64,000 bases of DNA from Saprospiraceae bacterium (GCA_016712145.1 JADJRO010000001.1:1364001-1428000), one strand, 5' to 3'. Positions 17,601 through 28,100 are shown, counted from the stretch's first letter. Translations and numbers: made by a program. Notes: generated by a model not told the origin, from the sequence alone.

Positions 17601-20317
17601 ACTTGACCTTCCTGATCACAAGGTGAATTAGGGCTCATGCGGCGCACCTGCATTGACTTAATATGGCAATCATCATAACTTCCATCATCAAATACAGTTC
17701 CCGGAACCCAAACTTCTCCAAACCGATCTAAGGTCACTACTGTTTGACGGTCGCAAACAGCAACAGGTGGTGTGCGATCATAAACCGCCACTTCCATATT
17801 ACAGGTTGATGAATTGTAACATAAATCGTACACTGTAAATCGCAACAAGTATTCTCCTTCTGGTAGATTCACATAGGATGCTTTAAAATCCTTTACAAAT
17901 CCCCCATCATAGGATAAATCAATGCGTGATATCTCTCCACAACTATCAAACACTTTTGGCATTGGAATCCAAACATCCCGATCACAGGTCCTAGAATTTG
18001 TTGTAGTTATAATATTATATGGGCACTCAATGGTCGGTGCAATGGTATCTATAATCTCTATTAATTGTGGATAATTCACTTGTTCAAAAGTTGTACAATA
18101 CCAAATCGTAAACTTCCAGTTTCGTATCAACTTTCGCACACAATTTTTACCATTGATAAAATCTATATCCTCATAACTTACTGCGTAATCGCAATATTTA
18201 TTGTCTGTATTAGGCCAAGCAGGTAATCCGCGATACGTAGGAATACCAGTAACTGAAGGCAATGGATGTCCCAGTGAATCTGTTGCAAATCTTGAACAAA
18301 TTAGTGGATTTAAATTTGCCCGAATTAAAGAATCTGGAAATACAATTGAATCCAGGTTAATACGTCGTAAAAATATGTTTGTGGTACAAGGAAGTGATAC
18401 ATTTCCGGAATGATCCTTTGCAATATAAACCCGGGTAACAATTTTAGAATAATTAGGATCGCATGGTGTATTTTCTATTCTTTCATCCAATACGATTTGT
18501 TCTGGATTTGGATCACAATTATCACTGATAAATGGTTTTAGATAAGAACGCATCAATGTACAATCAATGGTGTCGTTTAAACACACAATGGTTGGTCTTA
18601 CTTTGTCTTCTACCGTAACATTTGCCCAACATGAATTTCCATTACATACATTAATAAGTTTTGCAACCAATGTTTTTCCAATGTGAGAATAGTACAAAAC
18701 ACTGTTTGGAACTATGGATCCATCTTTATTAAATACCATGACTGCATACGAATTGTAATCATATGGGCCACCCAATAATAACATTTGTGGAGTAATTTGT
18801 ACCTGACAATTATTATCCAATGAAACCTGAATTGCTCCTATACAACTGATAGGTCCAGAAGTAGAACCAATGGTTACAGGAATTTGTAACGGACTGTAAC
18901 AAGAATCCGTTTGATCAACATCAACTGTTAAAACATGCGTAGATCCAATATTACCTGTCCACTGAACATCAATTGCACTTTTAAATGGATTGGTAACAAT
19001 TGTACCACCGGTTAATAAAGTCCAATTATAAACTGCATTTGGAATGTTCTTAACTTCATAACGGATTGTTTGACCAGCACAAACATTATTTTGTGATTTT
19101 AATAAAATAGGATCTTTATAAAAACATTTATTAACCCCGGTATTCAGTTTTACTCCGTGTTGATTGGATAAAATAAAGGAATACCCTATGCCATCAATAT
19201 GAATTCCCCGAATGGTGTATATACTGGTACCATCACCTAGATTAGTTTCATCTAAAATATATCCACCCGGTCCAGTAATAAAAAAAATTGGAATGTTAGG
19301 TGGGGACTGACTGAGCTCATGATAAAATCCAGTTACCTGATAAATAAACCACGAATCTCCGGAAATGGACCTAAATGAAATTTCTTCATAAAACTGTCCG
19401 TTGTCTTGTGTAGTTGCATTATCCAAACAGAAACATGGAACAGACCGTTCCAAATCAACCACAATAATTCCAGCAGGATCTGCATCGTCTTCGTCTTCCA
19501 ATCCTTCTGGAAATGGATCTGCCGAACTTCCATCCGAATCGTCAAAAACGATTCCCCCTTTGTCGTTTCCAAGATCATCATCTGGGTTTGAATCATCGTC
19601 AATAACATTTCCATAATTTACAGCACGGAATATTTCAGCACGATTTACTAAAATTCCTGGAAGCTGATTTGGATTCACACGAAGGTTTATATAAACTGTC
19701 ACACTATCACCAGGCAACAATCCATCTTGTGGCAATCGACCATTTTTAGGAGTCATATTATAATAAGCACGGGTAATACCGGCTTCTACATGACGAATCT
19801 CCCAATCAGCATCTTCCAATTCCAAACCATCTGGTATGTAATCAACCAATTCCAATTCATCTGCTTTTACAATTCCTTGATTGTAAACCCGAATTCTAAA
19901 CTTAATGGGTTCTCCTTTTTTAACAATTGCCTGGTCAATATCTTTTACCAAAGCCAGGTCAAAATTTACAGGATTGGATTCTGCACCATCATGATCATCT
20001 TCATCCAACGCACCATGGTCGTCGAGTACATTATCTTCTGCCGAACCTGGAACTCCTCCTTTGTCATTGTCGCTGATTGCATCCGGATTTGAATCAAAAT
20101 CAACAGCAATTTTTCCAGCATTATCTTCAGCATACGCTATTTCAGCATAATTTGGTATAAACTTTCCTTCATCCAACACTTTAATTACTAATTGAATGGT
20201 AACCGCAAACGATTCACCTGGATTCAATTGATTTATATGTTTGATTGATACTACGTTTGGATTTACTAAAGTCCAATCTGTATTTAATTCTTGCAGGTAG
20301 ATATAGCTTGCATGCAA
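11690..20317 (-). CDS. Giant DUF11/HYR surface protein, C-terminal part (frameshifted gene)
   Basis: 2875 residues, beginning mid-way through a DUF11 (conserved repeat) domain; the ATG at 20317 is an internal Met, not a natural start. Upstream the same frame stays open to the break at 20426-20431 and continues the 20422-24540 protein. Order: DUF11 repeats with acidic DEDD linkers (1-280), a long series of Cys-rich HYR-like repeats (about 480-2450), including near-identical blocks with TITDCKK and LPDSLNG motifs, a small beta domain near 2472, a dockerin-like repeat near 2527 (NGVSTADIIHIQRHILG), a cohesin-like domain (about 2640-2780) and a T9SS sorting domain (about 2795-2875, NIPNPF to RRMILID). 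Predicted surface adhesin or sheath protein; no catalytic site seen. Confidence 0.85.
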   Translation of the reverse strand: MHASYIYLQELNTDWTLVNPNVVSIKHINQLNPGESFAVTIQLVIKVLDEGKFIPNYAEIAYAEDNAGKIAVDFDSNPDAISDNDKGGVPGSAEDNVLDDHGALDEDDHDGAESNPVNFDLALVKDIDQAIVKKGEPIKFRIRVYNQGIVKADELELVDYIPDGLELEDADWEIRHVEAGITRAYYNMTPKNGRLPQDGLLPGDSVTVYINLRVNPNQLPGILVNRAEIFRAVNYGNVIDDDSNPDDDLGNDKGGIVFDDSDGSSADPFPEGLEDEDDADPAGIIVVDLERSVPCFCLDNATTQDNGQFYEEISFRSISGDSWFIYQVTGFYHELSQSPPNIPIFFITGPGGYILDETNLGDGTSIYTIRGIHIDGIGYSFILSNQHGVKLNTGVNKCFYKDPILLKSQNNVCAGQTIRYEVKNIPNAVYNWTLLTGGTIVTNPFKSAIDVQWTGNIGSTHVLTVDVDQTDSCYSPLQIPVTIGSTSGPISCIGAIQVSLDNNCQVQITPQMLLLGGPYDYNSYAVMVFNKDGSIVPNSVLYYSHIGKTLVAKLINVCNGNSCWANVTVEDKVRPTIVCLNDTIDCTLMRSYLKPFISDNCDPNPEQIVLDERIENTPCDPNYSKIVTRVYIAKDHSGNVSLPCTTNIFLRRINLDSIVFPDSLIRANLNPLICSRFATDSLGHPLPSVTGIPTYRGLPAWPNTDNKYCDYAVSYEDIDFINGKNCVRKLIRNWKFTIWYCTTFEQVNYPQLIEIIDTIAPTIECPYNIITTTNSRTCDRDVWIPMPKVFDSCGEISRIDLSYDGGFVKDFKASYVNLPEGEYLLRFTVYDLCYNSSTCNMEVAVYDRTPPVAVCDRQTVVTLDRFGEVWVPGTVFDDGSYDDCHIKSMQVRRMSPNSPCDQEGQVFRDSIKFCCSDVGKDVMVMFKVTDAHGNENTCMVLVEVQDKTIPHIYCPHDVTISCDYHFDLNDLSEFGTPTVSDNCNLIFRDSLDVQINQCREGYIDRIFIAGNSFGYDVCVQRITVENPDPFSSKDIVWPKDLDTNTCISNGLLPETLPAIYGFPRITEDFCDLVGTSYEDHVFRFINGSDACYKIIRKWKVVNWCRYNSPIFLPNNNPAIFVHEQILKVFNTEPPVFLTGCKDTTFAIIDTSCSGGDAYLVATGHDLCTPDNELIWEYHIDLDRDGIEDYSDLGVGAKIDASGFYRLGKHKIKYVFEDRCGNKAVCERNFEIINCKPPIAYCRVGLSTSLVPMDLNGNGSIDAELVTIWAKDFDQGSYHPCGYPITYSFGRDTSNKSITYDCDSIGRRVVTLCITASNGKQACCNTFIDIQDNNKIDLCGCVKFPPNVTITDCSQQTNPEIINSKPSIGNCTGCTHKSTNYKDSIAFNYPNACFAVYRNWRVDFECVGEPNRTFDRTQLIVVTTDLKESDIVWPKDSFIVDNCIGSIDTALIGEVPRFCVHNGNVMLMYTDKEIRREQDCIFYERIWTVFSKCNPSQSYGFRQVLKVIEGAGIRFIVPDNITVTDCKKPLLPDSLNGFPRTNCPCNFTVHNFKDSIVSTIPNTCYVVYRKWTSTFNCPPLATGTFTGTQIITVRINLDPNDIIWPSDSVYVDNCRGSVDTSIINNVPRLRKDYCGYVSIRFTDQIILQNDTCRKIRRTWTVGNECSAGQFRQQFSFNQLLKVVKPNGPQVDFPDDLTITDCKKSLLPDSLNGYPKLNCPCNVFTHTYQDSVVQNVPNTCYVIYRKWTSIYNCPPEVSGTFKGTQIITIRINLDPLDIKWPKDTVVVTNCPGYVDTSLINNVPRLMRDYCGYVSIKFSDQTISTNDTCKIIHRTWVVANECSSGQFRQQFNFKQVLKVTNPNGPRIKFPADLTITDCKKPFLPDSLNGYPVALCTCDSIKASYKDDTVSTSNVEVCYIVERNWSVRIKCKPNYDSTIFHIQRITRDVDLNPNDIIWPVDTVTTFSCNPNLNPGITGSPSLRRDYCGFVTFTFRDSVVGSGECRTVLRKWTAVNSCSLNQRPMFTQHLITKNQEAPSITCQPDTIVSADPNSCGATFQLRNPRLNNSCNTGVTFTNNAPSTFPVGMTFVVFTAKDSCNHTATCTVKVTVIEDIPPQISCPANVTIDCSINTDDLTKFGIANAGDNCPGVVIIETVTRSQNICGIGSITRKFVAIDASGNRDSCFQTIVINNTDPLEDQDINWPTSPITIDECESIDPANTGFPSFDTAGISCFKPLITYIDTNLCRIRNTCDIERTWTIFDSCSNATFNFVQLIIRDDPNSPNILGVRDTTVYANDSTCNNFIILKAHVDNCDSASIIITNDSPYGFNDFEDASGFYPPGVTTVIFTAEDACCNISSKSVRITVIDTVAPEFTCRKVVKKIRDNGCADFNARDFIARIRDNCTDSILIKSSFDRNDFNDTIRTICCDSITNFEYTTAVVVYFMDFAGNMDSCNTFLQAVDQDTICGITFSSHVKGLVQSRKGIYMPGIDVMLNEGINGSTQTRTDGFYGFYNMPNGGSYKVAAQHDINPLNGVSTADIIHIQRHILGIATFTDPLKFIAADVNSNKRVTAADVVEIRKLILGKTDRFANSPSWKFLLTDYQFKDQEDPLNENYPTSFQIDNINKNHYINFTGIKIGDVDDSNNPLQFNDKVAVRNQNTRLLVANDLNLQKAQDYDVEFNLNRFDELDGMQFEIQLDPAKASIVSVLEDATGTLSEEMYQLNAETNSIRVSYVKREYTENDWVIKLRIRANANCKLSDIVEMNANAFNSEVYYTNGESAPLRVDFINQYSGQEGISLFQNIPNPFKQSTIIPFQISERSDIEMRIVDINGKLIYETRATYNKGYHEIEIQKNQLDRSGIYYYQLKSNKYNLFRRMILID

Positions 20318-20421
20318 ATAATCAACTACATCAATATTTCTAGCGATTACATTGCCTTGATTAAATACTTCAATTTTGTATTCAACCGTATCTCCTTTGC
20401 GGTATGCAATGCGATCTCCAA

Positions 20422-23400
20422 TTAATTTTTTCTTAGCGCTAAGTCAAATACCGGGATACCGGCCGGATCTTCATCGTCTTCATCTACTGAAGCTTCAAGA
20501 TCTATTGCATTATCTGTTATCGTGTTTACCTCTCCACCTAAATCGTTTGTTGGATCGGTATCCGGTGTGCTATCAAAATCACGATCAGAAATATCAATTC
20601 CTTTCAAATCGAATGCTTTTGAAATTTCTGCCCGATTGATCAATACGGAAGGATTAACACTTGCGATATTTTTTAAAGATAAGTTAACACTAAAGCTGGC
20701 ACCTGCTTGCAATGTATTGGTTCCTGTATAGGTCAATTGATTTCCAATAACACTCCAGCCATTGGCTGCTGATTCTTGTGTTAACTCAAAACCATTAGGC
20801 ATTAGGTCTGTAATTTCAATATCACGTACAGCTACATTACCCTGGTTAAATAGTTGAATCGAAAATGAAGCCGTTCCATTATACTTTAATGAACTTCCGG
20901 AAGTATATTTTTTAATTAAAGCCAAATCCATTAGCAATAATGCTTCCGGATCCGAATCATCTTCATCAAAGATGCCATCCCCGTTAAAAATATTATCAGT
21001 AGCAGTAAATACCTGTCCACCGGCATCATTCCCATCATTATAATCAGGATTCGAATCCCAGTCGCGATTGCTATAATCTTCTGAACCCAATCCTTCAACA
21101 GAAGTAATTTCGGCCCTGCTGAGCAATTCACTTGGTTTTGCATTGGGATTGACACGAACTAATAAATCTAGGGTAGTGCATGCAGACGGTGCAAGTTCAG
21201 TTGCAATTACATTTCTTAATACAGTACCCACTTTAAACCAACCGTGATTGTCAAATGGACTTACTTCTAAACCAGCGGGTAAATAATTTACAATTCCTAT
21301 ATTTCTTACAGGTGTATTCGCCTGATTACATACTGTAACCTGAAACAAAACATCCTGATTCTTTTTTACTGGTTTTGTCTCAGTAGTTGTAAGAATTAAA
21401 GCAAGATCCAATAATTGAATTGATGCTGGATCTTGATCATCTTCATCAATACTTCCATCATCCAGGATCATGTTATCAGTACTAGCGTACAAAACACCGC
21501 CTACATCATTGCCCTGAATTTGATCTGGCGTACTATCATAATCTTTCAGACTAACACCAGAAGCATCATACATAGCAGCTATTTCCGCAACATCTATCAA
21601 ATTTGTCAAATCTCTTGATTTCAATCGAAGTGCGATGCTTACTGTTTTCGACTGACCCGGCAAAATAATCTCATTCAATTTCAATAAGGCTTTGGTGCCA
21701 TTCAATGTCCATGAAGGATTTAATACTTGTTCGAATTGAAAACCTGATGGAATATAATTTACAAGGTCTATACTATTAACAGCTACATTTCCTTGATTGT
21801 AAATTTCCATATTGAATTGAACAATCTCATTTAATTTAACGGGTGCCGTATTGCTGGTTTTATTTAATAAAGCCAAATCAACCAATGGCAAAGATTCACG
21901 GTCATGATCATCTTCATCGTTTGGATTTGAAATCAGTACATTATCTGTATCCGTATTTGGAATACCCCCTTTATCATTATCTTCAATGGTATCTGGTGTT
22001 GAATCTTCATCTTTTAAATTCAATCCGGATGCATCCGTCATCTTTGAAATTTCTGCTGTATTGATAATTTCAGAAGGCTTGGATGATTTATTTAATCTCA
22101 AATGAATCGGAACGATCAGTTCCTTTTGTGGATCTAAGCCTGTGCTAATGTTGTAGCGTGCTTGTGTTCCGTCAAAGGTCCATGCTGGATTTAAACCAGG
22201 TTCAAATGTGAAATAGTCTTTTACATAATCGGTAATTTCAATGTTTGGGATGGCCTGATTTCCTTGATTTTGTACTAGAATATTAAATGTAACTACATCT
22301 CCGGTTTTTACGGTTTTAGAACCATTTACTTGCTTAATTAATGCAAGGTCATAAATTTTTTCTGGAACTGGCACCTGAACAGGTTTTGTTTTTACAAAAC
22401 CCATGTCAAAACTAAAATCATTTTGACCAGATCCACCTGTGTGAACTTTAATGACTGGATACCCTGCAAAATCAGGACATCCCGGAACTGAAGTTAAATC
22501 AGCATCGCTATTTATTAATTCAATTCCTGATGTTATATTATGAATTGCTAATTTAAACGTATCTGTTGCTATAATTAATTTTAAAAGCGATTTGTTAAAT
22601 GCAGGATCATTGACAAGAATAAAGTAATCTTCAAATGACTTAATTGGATCGGTTATTCCATCTCCATCAAGATCTACATTCGAACTATTAAAAAGATAGT
22701 TTCCATTGGCATCTGTTGTGGTAGTGCCAATTAAATTGCATTGGCTGTCATACAATGAAATTTGAAGATTGCGAATTGCTTGTTCGCCTGCATCCTGCAA
22801 ACCATTTTCATTGTCATCTATCCAGACATAATTTCCAATTTCCAAAGGAATTCGTGGACACAATAAAGCCATGTCACCCAATCCGGAAGATTTTCCATAA
22901 GCCGAACTGGATGAATTATACAATTGAATAGCAGACGATTTTTTACCATTTAACACACTGTACTTGTGTAATCCACCTGCAAATGATTCGTAAATTGGAT
23001 CAAAGACGGCATTGACAACACTCGGTGTGCCTTTCAATACACAAACACTTCCAAAGGAAGTTTCAGGGTGCAATCCAGGACCAATGGTCCAAAAATCGTC
23101 TCCAAAAAATTCACCTCCACCAGGACCTTCAAAATTATACGGTCCGCTACCAGTGCGACTTCCAGCCACTCCTTTATTTTCTAGAAACCAGGAGGTGCCG
23201 CTTTTATACAGCATTAAAATATCTCCATAAGTTCCGGTTAATGGATAGACTGGATCACAATAGGTGTGTCCTGTCCGATCTGCAATACCCAGAATCATAA
23301 AGTTGTCATCTGCAAAAGCGATATTGGTAAGCCATTGTGAAACTGGACGCTCCACTGTTGGGTTCGCTAACCAATACTCACGGGCAAATGAACTTGAAAA

Positions 23401-24540
23401 AATAAGATTAAACGATTTAGATATCAGATTAAACTGATAAATATGAAATGCAAAGTCGCTTTTATTTTTGCTGGTTTCTGCTGTGCAGGTAACTCCTAAG
23501 TAAACCTGACCATTGTAATATTCAACCGCACCAACAACATAATCACCCTGATTGCATCCAGGATCCGGTATTTTAATTTCTAAAATAGAAGATGCCGTTG
23601 GATGATCTGTAGGAATAATAACCAGGGACTTATTGTATAAATTCGTTACAAATAAATACTGGTCATCATCTGAAATATCCATATCCCCCAAACCACTTTT
23701 TCCTACAAGTTTCGAGTATCCACAATCTAAAGGATTCAAAAATTGTCCAGGACCTGTTTGAATACCATAGGTATTTAAATTTATAAATAATTCTGTGCTT
23801 GGTTTTGCAGGATCTGTAATATAAATACCTCCTGAACCACCTACGCCCAATGCGGCTCCGTATTTAATAAATGCGGATGAATACAATGCCTGTCTTGAAC
23901 GATTAAATGCCAAACCCCAAACCGATCCTGTTTGATTTTGCATCGCAATTTTAGAAGGCATTGTCGAACTCTTAAATTGAAAAGGCATTTGAATCAAGGT
24001 AGGTGCTGCATCCGAACCATCTGCTTTTACAAAACACGTTGTAAATACATTTGCTATTTCTGGTGCGCAGAGCGCTTCTTTATTTTGCAATCCAAAATTA
24101 ACATCACAAGCAGGTGCCGTTGTAAAACGAATGTCGTGAGCTCCTTGAGCAGATGATTTTGCAAAATAGAAATTAGCTGGCTTTTGCATTTCCAAGCGGT
24201 ACACGATGTTATTTACCAGACCGCTGAGGCGGTAAGCCCCATTTCCATCCGAAATGGCTTGTGCGGCAAGTTGTCCATCTTTCCCAAAAGCCAAAATCTT
24301 GACTTGTGATTGGACCAGATCTTGTGCATCCAATTGTCCGTTGTAATTCTGGTCCAGGAATACAATTCCCTGGATTTCATTTGGCTTTGTCTGACATTGC
24401 GTATACGTAAGTGTTTGACAAAATAAAATCAATGCTGGAACTAACAGCAAAGACATCCGACGAAATCCCATTGTGGAACATGTCAAATGAAAAAATCCAG
24501 TTGTGTGTGTAAGTATTAGTTTTCTCATTTTATGAATCAA
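20422..24540 (-). CDS. Giant surface protein, N-terminal part: SdrD-like domain and DUF11 repeats
   Basis: 1372 residues. A hydrophobic stretch at about 29-48 (MSLLLVPALILFCQTLTYTQC) is the signal peptide; the true start may be the Met at 24 or 29 rather than residue 1. A first small SdrD/CnaB-like domain (NEIQGIVFLDQNYNGQLD) leads to a domain of about 400 residues with propeller-like features (DISDDDQYLFVTN). A second SdrD-like domain (IGNYVWIDDNENGLQD, about 568) and four DUF11 repeats of about 155 residues follow, each joined by an acidic linker of the type DSTPD..ND.GG...TDN....DEDD. The frame ends LALRKN-stop at an A6 tract; one more A would continue into the next repeat (KLIGDRIAYRKGD). 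It is therefore one gene with 11690-20317, about 4280 residues. Confidence 0.85.
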   Translation of the reverse strand: MIHKMRKLILTHTTGFFHLTCSTMGFRRMSLLLVPALILFCQTLTYTQCQTKPNEIQGIVFLDQNYNGQLDAQDLVQSQVKILAFGKDGQLAAQAISDGNGAYRLSGLVNNIVYRLEMQKPANFYFAKSSAQGAHDIRFTTAPACDVNFGLQNKEALCAPEIANVFTTCFVKADGSDAAPTLIQMPFQFKSSTMPSKIAMQNQTGSVWGLAFNRSRQALYSSAFIKYGAALGVGGSGGIYITDPAKPSTELFINLNTYGIQTGPGQFLNPLDCGYSKLVGKSGLGDMDISDDDQYLFVTNLYNKSLVIIPTDHPTASSILEIKIPDPGCNQGDYVVGAVEYYNGQVYLGVTCTAETSKNKSDFAFHIYQFNLISKSFNLIFSSSFAREYWLANPTVERPVSQWLTNIAFADDNFMILGIADRTGHTYCDPVYPLTGTYGDILMLYKSGTSWFLENKGVAGSRTGSGPYNFEGPGGGEFFGDDFWTIGPGLHPETSFGSVCVLKGTPSVVNAVFDPIYESFAGGLHKYSVLNGKKSSAIQLYNSSSSAYGKSSGLGDMALLCPRIPLEIGNYVWIDDNENGLQDAGEQAIRNLQISLYDSQCNLIGTTTTDANGNYLFNSSNVDLDGDGITDPIKSFEDYFILVNDPAFNKSLLKLIIATDTFKLAIHNITSGIELINSDADLTSVPGCPDFAGYPVIKVHTGGSGQNDFSFDMGFVKTKPVQVPVPEKIYDLALIKQVNGSKTVKTGDVVTFNILVQNQGNQAIPNIEITDYVKDYFTFEPGLNPAWTFDGTQARYNISTGLDPQKELIVPIHLRLNKSSKPSEIINTAEISKMTDASGLNLKDEDSTPDTIEDNDKGGIPNTDTDNVLISNPNDEDDHDRESLPLVDLALLNKTSNTAPVKLNEIVQFNMEIYNQGNVAVNSIDLVNYIPSGFQFEQVLNPSWTLNGTKALLKLNEIILPGQSKTVSIALRLKSRDLTNLIDVAEIAAMYDASGVSLKDYDSTPDQIQGNDVGGVLYASTDNMILDDGSIDEDDQDPASIQLLDLALILTTTETKPVKKNQDVLFQVTVCNQANTPVRNIGIVNYLPAGLEVSPFDNHGWFKVGTVLRNVIATELAPSACTTLDLLVRVNPNAKPSELLSRAEITSVEGLGSEDYSNRDWDSNPDYNDGNDAGGQVFTATDNIFNGDGIFDEDDSDPEALLLMDLALIKKYTSGSSLKYNGTASFSIQLFNQGNVAVRDIEITDLMPNGFELTQESAANGWSVIGNQLTYTGTNTLQAGASFSVNLSLKNIASVNPSVLINRAEISKAFDLKGIDISDRDFDSTPDTDPTNDLGGEVNTITDNAIDLEASVDEDDEDPAGIPVFDLALRKN
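20426..20431 (-). other. Homopolymer frameshift joining 20422-24540 and 11690-20317
   Basis: Six T on the plus strand (A6 in the message). With seven, the protein reads LALRKKLIGDRIAYRKGDTV, restoring a normal DUF11 domain start; with six a TAA follows at once. The sequence between 20431 and 20317 is open in the downstream frame and completes the domain. Sequencing error, mutation or slippage cannot be told apart from the sequence alone. Confidence 0.85.
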
Positions 24541-25106
24541 TAAGTTTGGCTCAAAATTGTGAGATTCAGACGGTCTGCACGCGCAGCATGATCTAAACCA
24601 GTTGCTAACTCGTTGATTACTAAAGAGATGGAGACTAGTGGGATGAAAATACTATATATATCTCCAATGCAAATATATAACTTATTACAATTTAATCATC
24701 AAAACATTAAAAAAAATTAAATATGATTTATTTATATTTAAATATTATACTAATTTATAATGTTTATATATTTGATTAATAGCTAATTATATATTTTACT
24801 AGAAATCGAACCCTTCGAATTTAAAAATATATAAATTCGTTACATATATCATTCTACACTTATATACATTATGATTCCTAATTCATTGAGTTTGGGTAAT
24901 TCGTTAAGCTTTTGCAACCACTGGCAATTTTCTTGCCTCTTTTAGCTTTCATTTCTTGCCAGGGGTTTTGCTTTGTTGAACCCAATGGATATCCATTGTA
25001 AAAAGCGGTAAAATGAACCCAAAGCTTTTTATAGATACCTAAAATTGAAAAAGCCGGTTTGGAACCTATCCAAACCGGCTTAAATACTGTAATTAAACCT
25101 ATAAAC
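24541..25106. other. Intergenic region, AT-rich, no gene seen
   Basis: About 570 bp between two adhesin genes. The stretch 24640-24880 is very AT-rich and should hold the promoter for the 24540 gene, but no convincing TAnnTTTG box was picked out. Apart from the terminator at 25051-25081 nothing was recognised. Confidence 0.6.
25051..25081 (-). terminator. Hairpin terminator of the 25107-29123 gene
   Basis: aagccggtttgg at 25051-25062 pairs perfectly with ccaaaccggctt at 25070-25081, 7-nt loop, followed on the minus strand by TTTCAATTTT. It lies about 25 bp past the stop. Confidence 0.9.
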
Positions 25107-28100
25107 TTAATCCTGGACGATCATTCGATCGGATACAGATCCATAACTTGATGATAAAACATAGTAAAACAATCCACCGGAACCTAATTCCTTCTTGTGT
25201 ATGATTACTTCATTATTACCGCGTACACCTGTCAGTTCTTTACTCAATATCAATTTGCCAGTTAGGTCAAATAGCTTAAGTTGACACAGGCTTTGCTCAT
25301 GCAATTCAAATCGCAAAATAGATTCTTCGGAAAATGGATTTGGACTCAATGAATGAGATGTTATCATTGGTAAATCAACTGCTTGTTTTCCTGAAACTCC
25401 TATTTTTAATGGATGCGCTTGATCATTGAAATACACTTCGCTCAGAAAACCAGCGATGCCTTCAAAAAATGATTTATCCAATTGTGTTTTCTGAACATCA
25501 TTCAAGATAATCGAAAATAAGATATCTGAATTTTTGATTTCCATGCTTGCATTGGATGCCCAACTTATTTTTAGTTGTTTTTCTGTTAGCTTGTATTCTT
25601 CTTTTTCAATTGCAATGGTACCTGATACTAAATCAACGAATTGCAAATTATCAAATCGCGTTTTGATACCCAACTGAAATCCATCGATTCGCTGATCTTT
25701 GGAAGCTTGTATATCGATTCGATACAAACCATTTTCCAAACGAACAATCGGTCCGATATTCCAACTGAAAGATTCAGCCCGGTTGATGCTTTTCTCATCT
25801 TTAGAATTAGATACTGCTGACAAATCAACATCTCCCGTTTTAATACCTGTAAAATCTGCATTGTTAAAACGATCTTGTAATTCTTTGCTGTCTATATAAG
25901 ATGGAGCATCCCAGGGATTTTCAGAATCTGCAAACTGGTGGTAAGTTGGAACAAATTTCCATACCGGTGTTGCATTTGGAAATTCAGTGGTAATTCCAAG
26001 AATTGCTCTTCTAATATCTGAAACGTCTCGTGCTGTAATGCTTTTTGAATTATTTACATCAGCTGCCAATACTTTATATGGAGAATTTAACTGTTTCAAT
26101 CCTAAAATATGTCGCTGTATTAATACAATATCAAGTGTAGTTACGCCATTGGTTATATCATCGTTTTTGCTCGCTGTAAGATAAAATTCAATTAACTGTA
26201 AATCCTGGAATGCGTAATTTCCACTTGGATTACTGGTTTGTTGTGAAAGGGCACTTCCCGTTGTTGGTTCATGAAATGAGATTTCTACATTTCCAATTGC
26301 ATCTGCATTCTCCTTATTCGTTTTTCCTGATAAGTTAAATCCCGGACCATTGGTTGGACACACATTATTATTGTCTTGAATCCGAATCGTAGTTTCACAA
26401 TAATCCTGATTTCCATATTCGTCAGTTACATACACCCGAACTGTTTTTGTAACCACTCGCTGCCTGAATAAACTGTCGCAATTATAAGTTATCGAAACAT
26501 CTTTGATATCAGGCGAAAATGAATAGCGCAATTGATCCGTTTGTGTACAATTGTCAAAACTATTTAGATTGAGATCTTTCGCCCATACGGTAATGGTTCC
26601 ATTGCCTTGCATAACCACAGTTACAATTCCATTAATACAATAAGGTGTTGGTTTCTTGCATTCTTTTATTGTAAATACCTGGTCGCAGGTCGAACTGTTA
26701 CCACACTGGTCAGTAAGAATCCAACGCAAGCGATGCGTACCAATTGGCAGCACTCCTGCTGTAGCGCTTCCAGACTTAACCGGACCAAAACTACCGTCGT
26801 TGTTTTCATCGAGACGGTAATTCCATATCAGATTTTGTGGTTCGGTACAATCATCAAATCCCTTCCCTTCAAGTTTATAACTTCCAAGACATTGCTTGGA
26901 CGTACCATTGTAAAATGCATTTTGATCACAAAATTCAACCGGACCGCAAGATTCAATCGTAGGTGGTTCCGAACTTTTTACTGCAATCACTTGTGTATGA
27001 TCCCAATAAGAGTTTGGATCATTGCGATCGTATTGACACCAATCAATAACTACCCAATGTCTGATAATTTTAAAACAGGTACTATCAGCCACAAACAATT
27101 TGGTATCTGTATAATTTGCAGCAATTTGTGCACAGTTTTTATTATCATACCATGGATATTTAGTTTGATCCGGATGCGTTTGTACATTATCACATGAATA
27201 GATGGTTACATCATCCGGCCAGTGAATATCTAATGAATTAAACTTGTGTGAATTAATTATTGTAATTAATTGGTATGCGGAATCTTTTAAACCTTGTCGA
27301 TCTGTTGCAACAAACCAACGAACAATGGTTCCCGAATTACACTGGATGTATTTCTCATAACGCTCGGATAATTGAACTTCACAATTATCGAAAGCAATTC
27401 CATCGCGTCCAGCTATGTAATTTGATTTTTGATAATACGGATCCGCAATAATAATTTGCTGGCGATCTGCTTCATGGTATCGGACAACTCCAAATTGACT
27501 TAAATTATTCCAGTCAATTGGAAACGTACATTCTACTGTTATATCTGTTGGTGGAATAACTACCGGTGGTTCTTTGTCCTGAACAGTAGCTTCTATCATG
27601 CAAGTATTTTTATTTCCATAAAAATCTGAAACTTGTAAAACAACTTGAATGGTTTTTCCTACATCTTCACAACAAAACCATACATAATCCCCAAATATGT
27701 CAGATCCAGTTTTACATGGATCGTCCATTCGGCGAACTTTAAAGGAATCGATTCCACAATTATCCAAAGAGCCATCGTCAAAAGTATATGCATATGCTTT
27801 TGCAGTTCCATCTATATTTAAGGATACGACCGTTTTTTGGTCACAAACTGGTATGGGCGCCAAATTATCAACTACACCTACTTCAATGGTACAAGTTGAT
27901 TGATTTCCGCAAACATCTGTTAATTGATAAATAATCCAAATTCTACCTTCCGGTGCGCCATCTAAAAAATAAGATTGCTGGATGGAATCATAAACCAAAT
28001 AGGTTTTACCCCGAGTTTGAGGTGTCCCTGATTTAGAATCTGCAAGCATGGTAAATATTTCATAATGCCAATCACTGCAATCATACACAGAATCTGGTGC

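Noticed and set aside
20426..20431. Programmed frameshift in the giant adhesin
   Set aside because: The A6 tract lacks a clear stimulatory hairpin and a missing base is simpler; kept as a possibility only in the findings.
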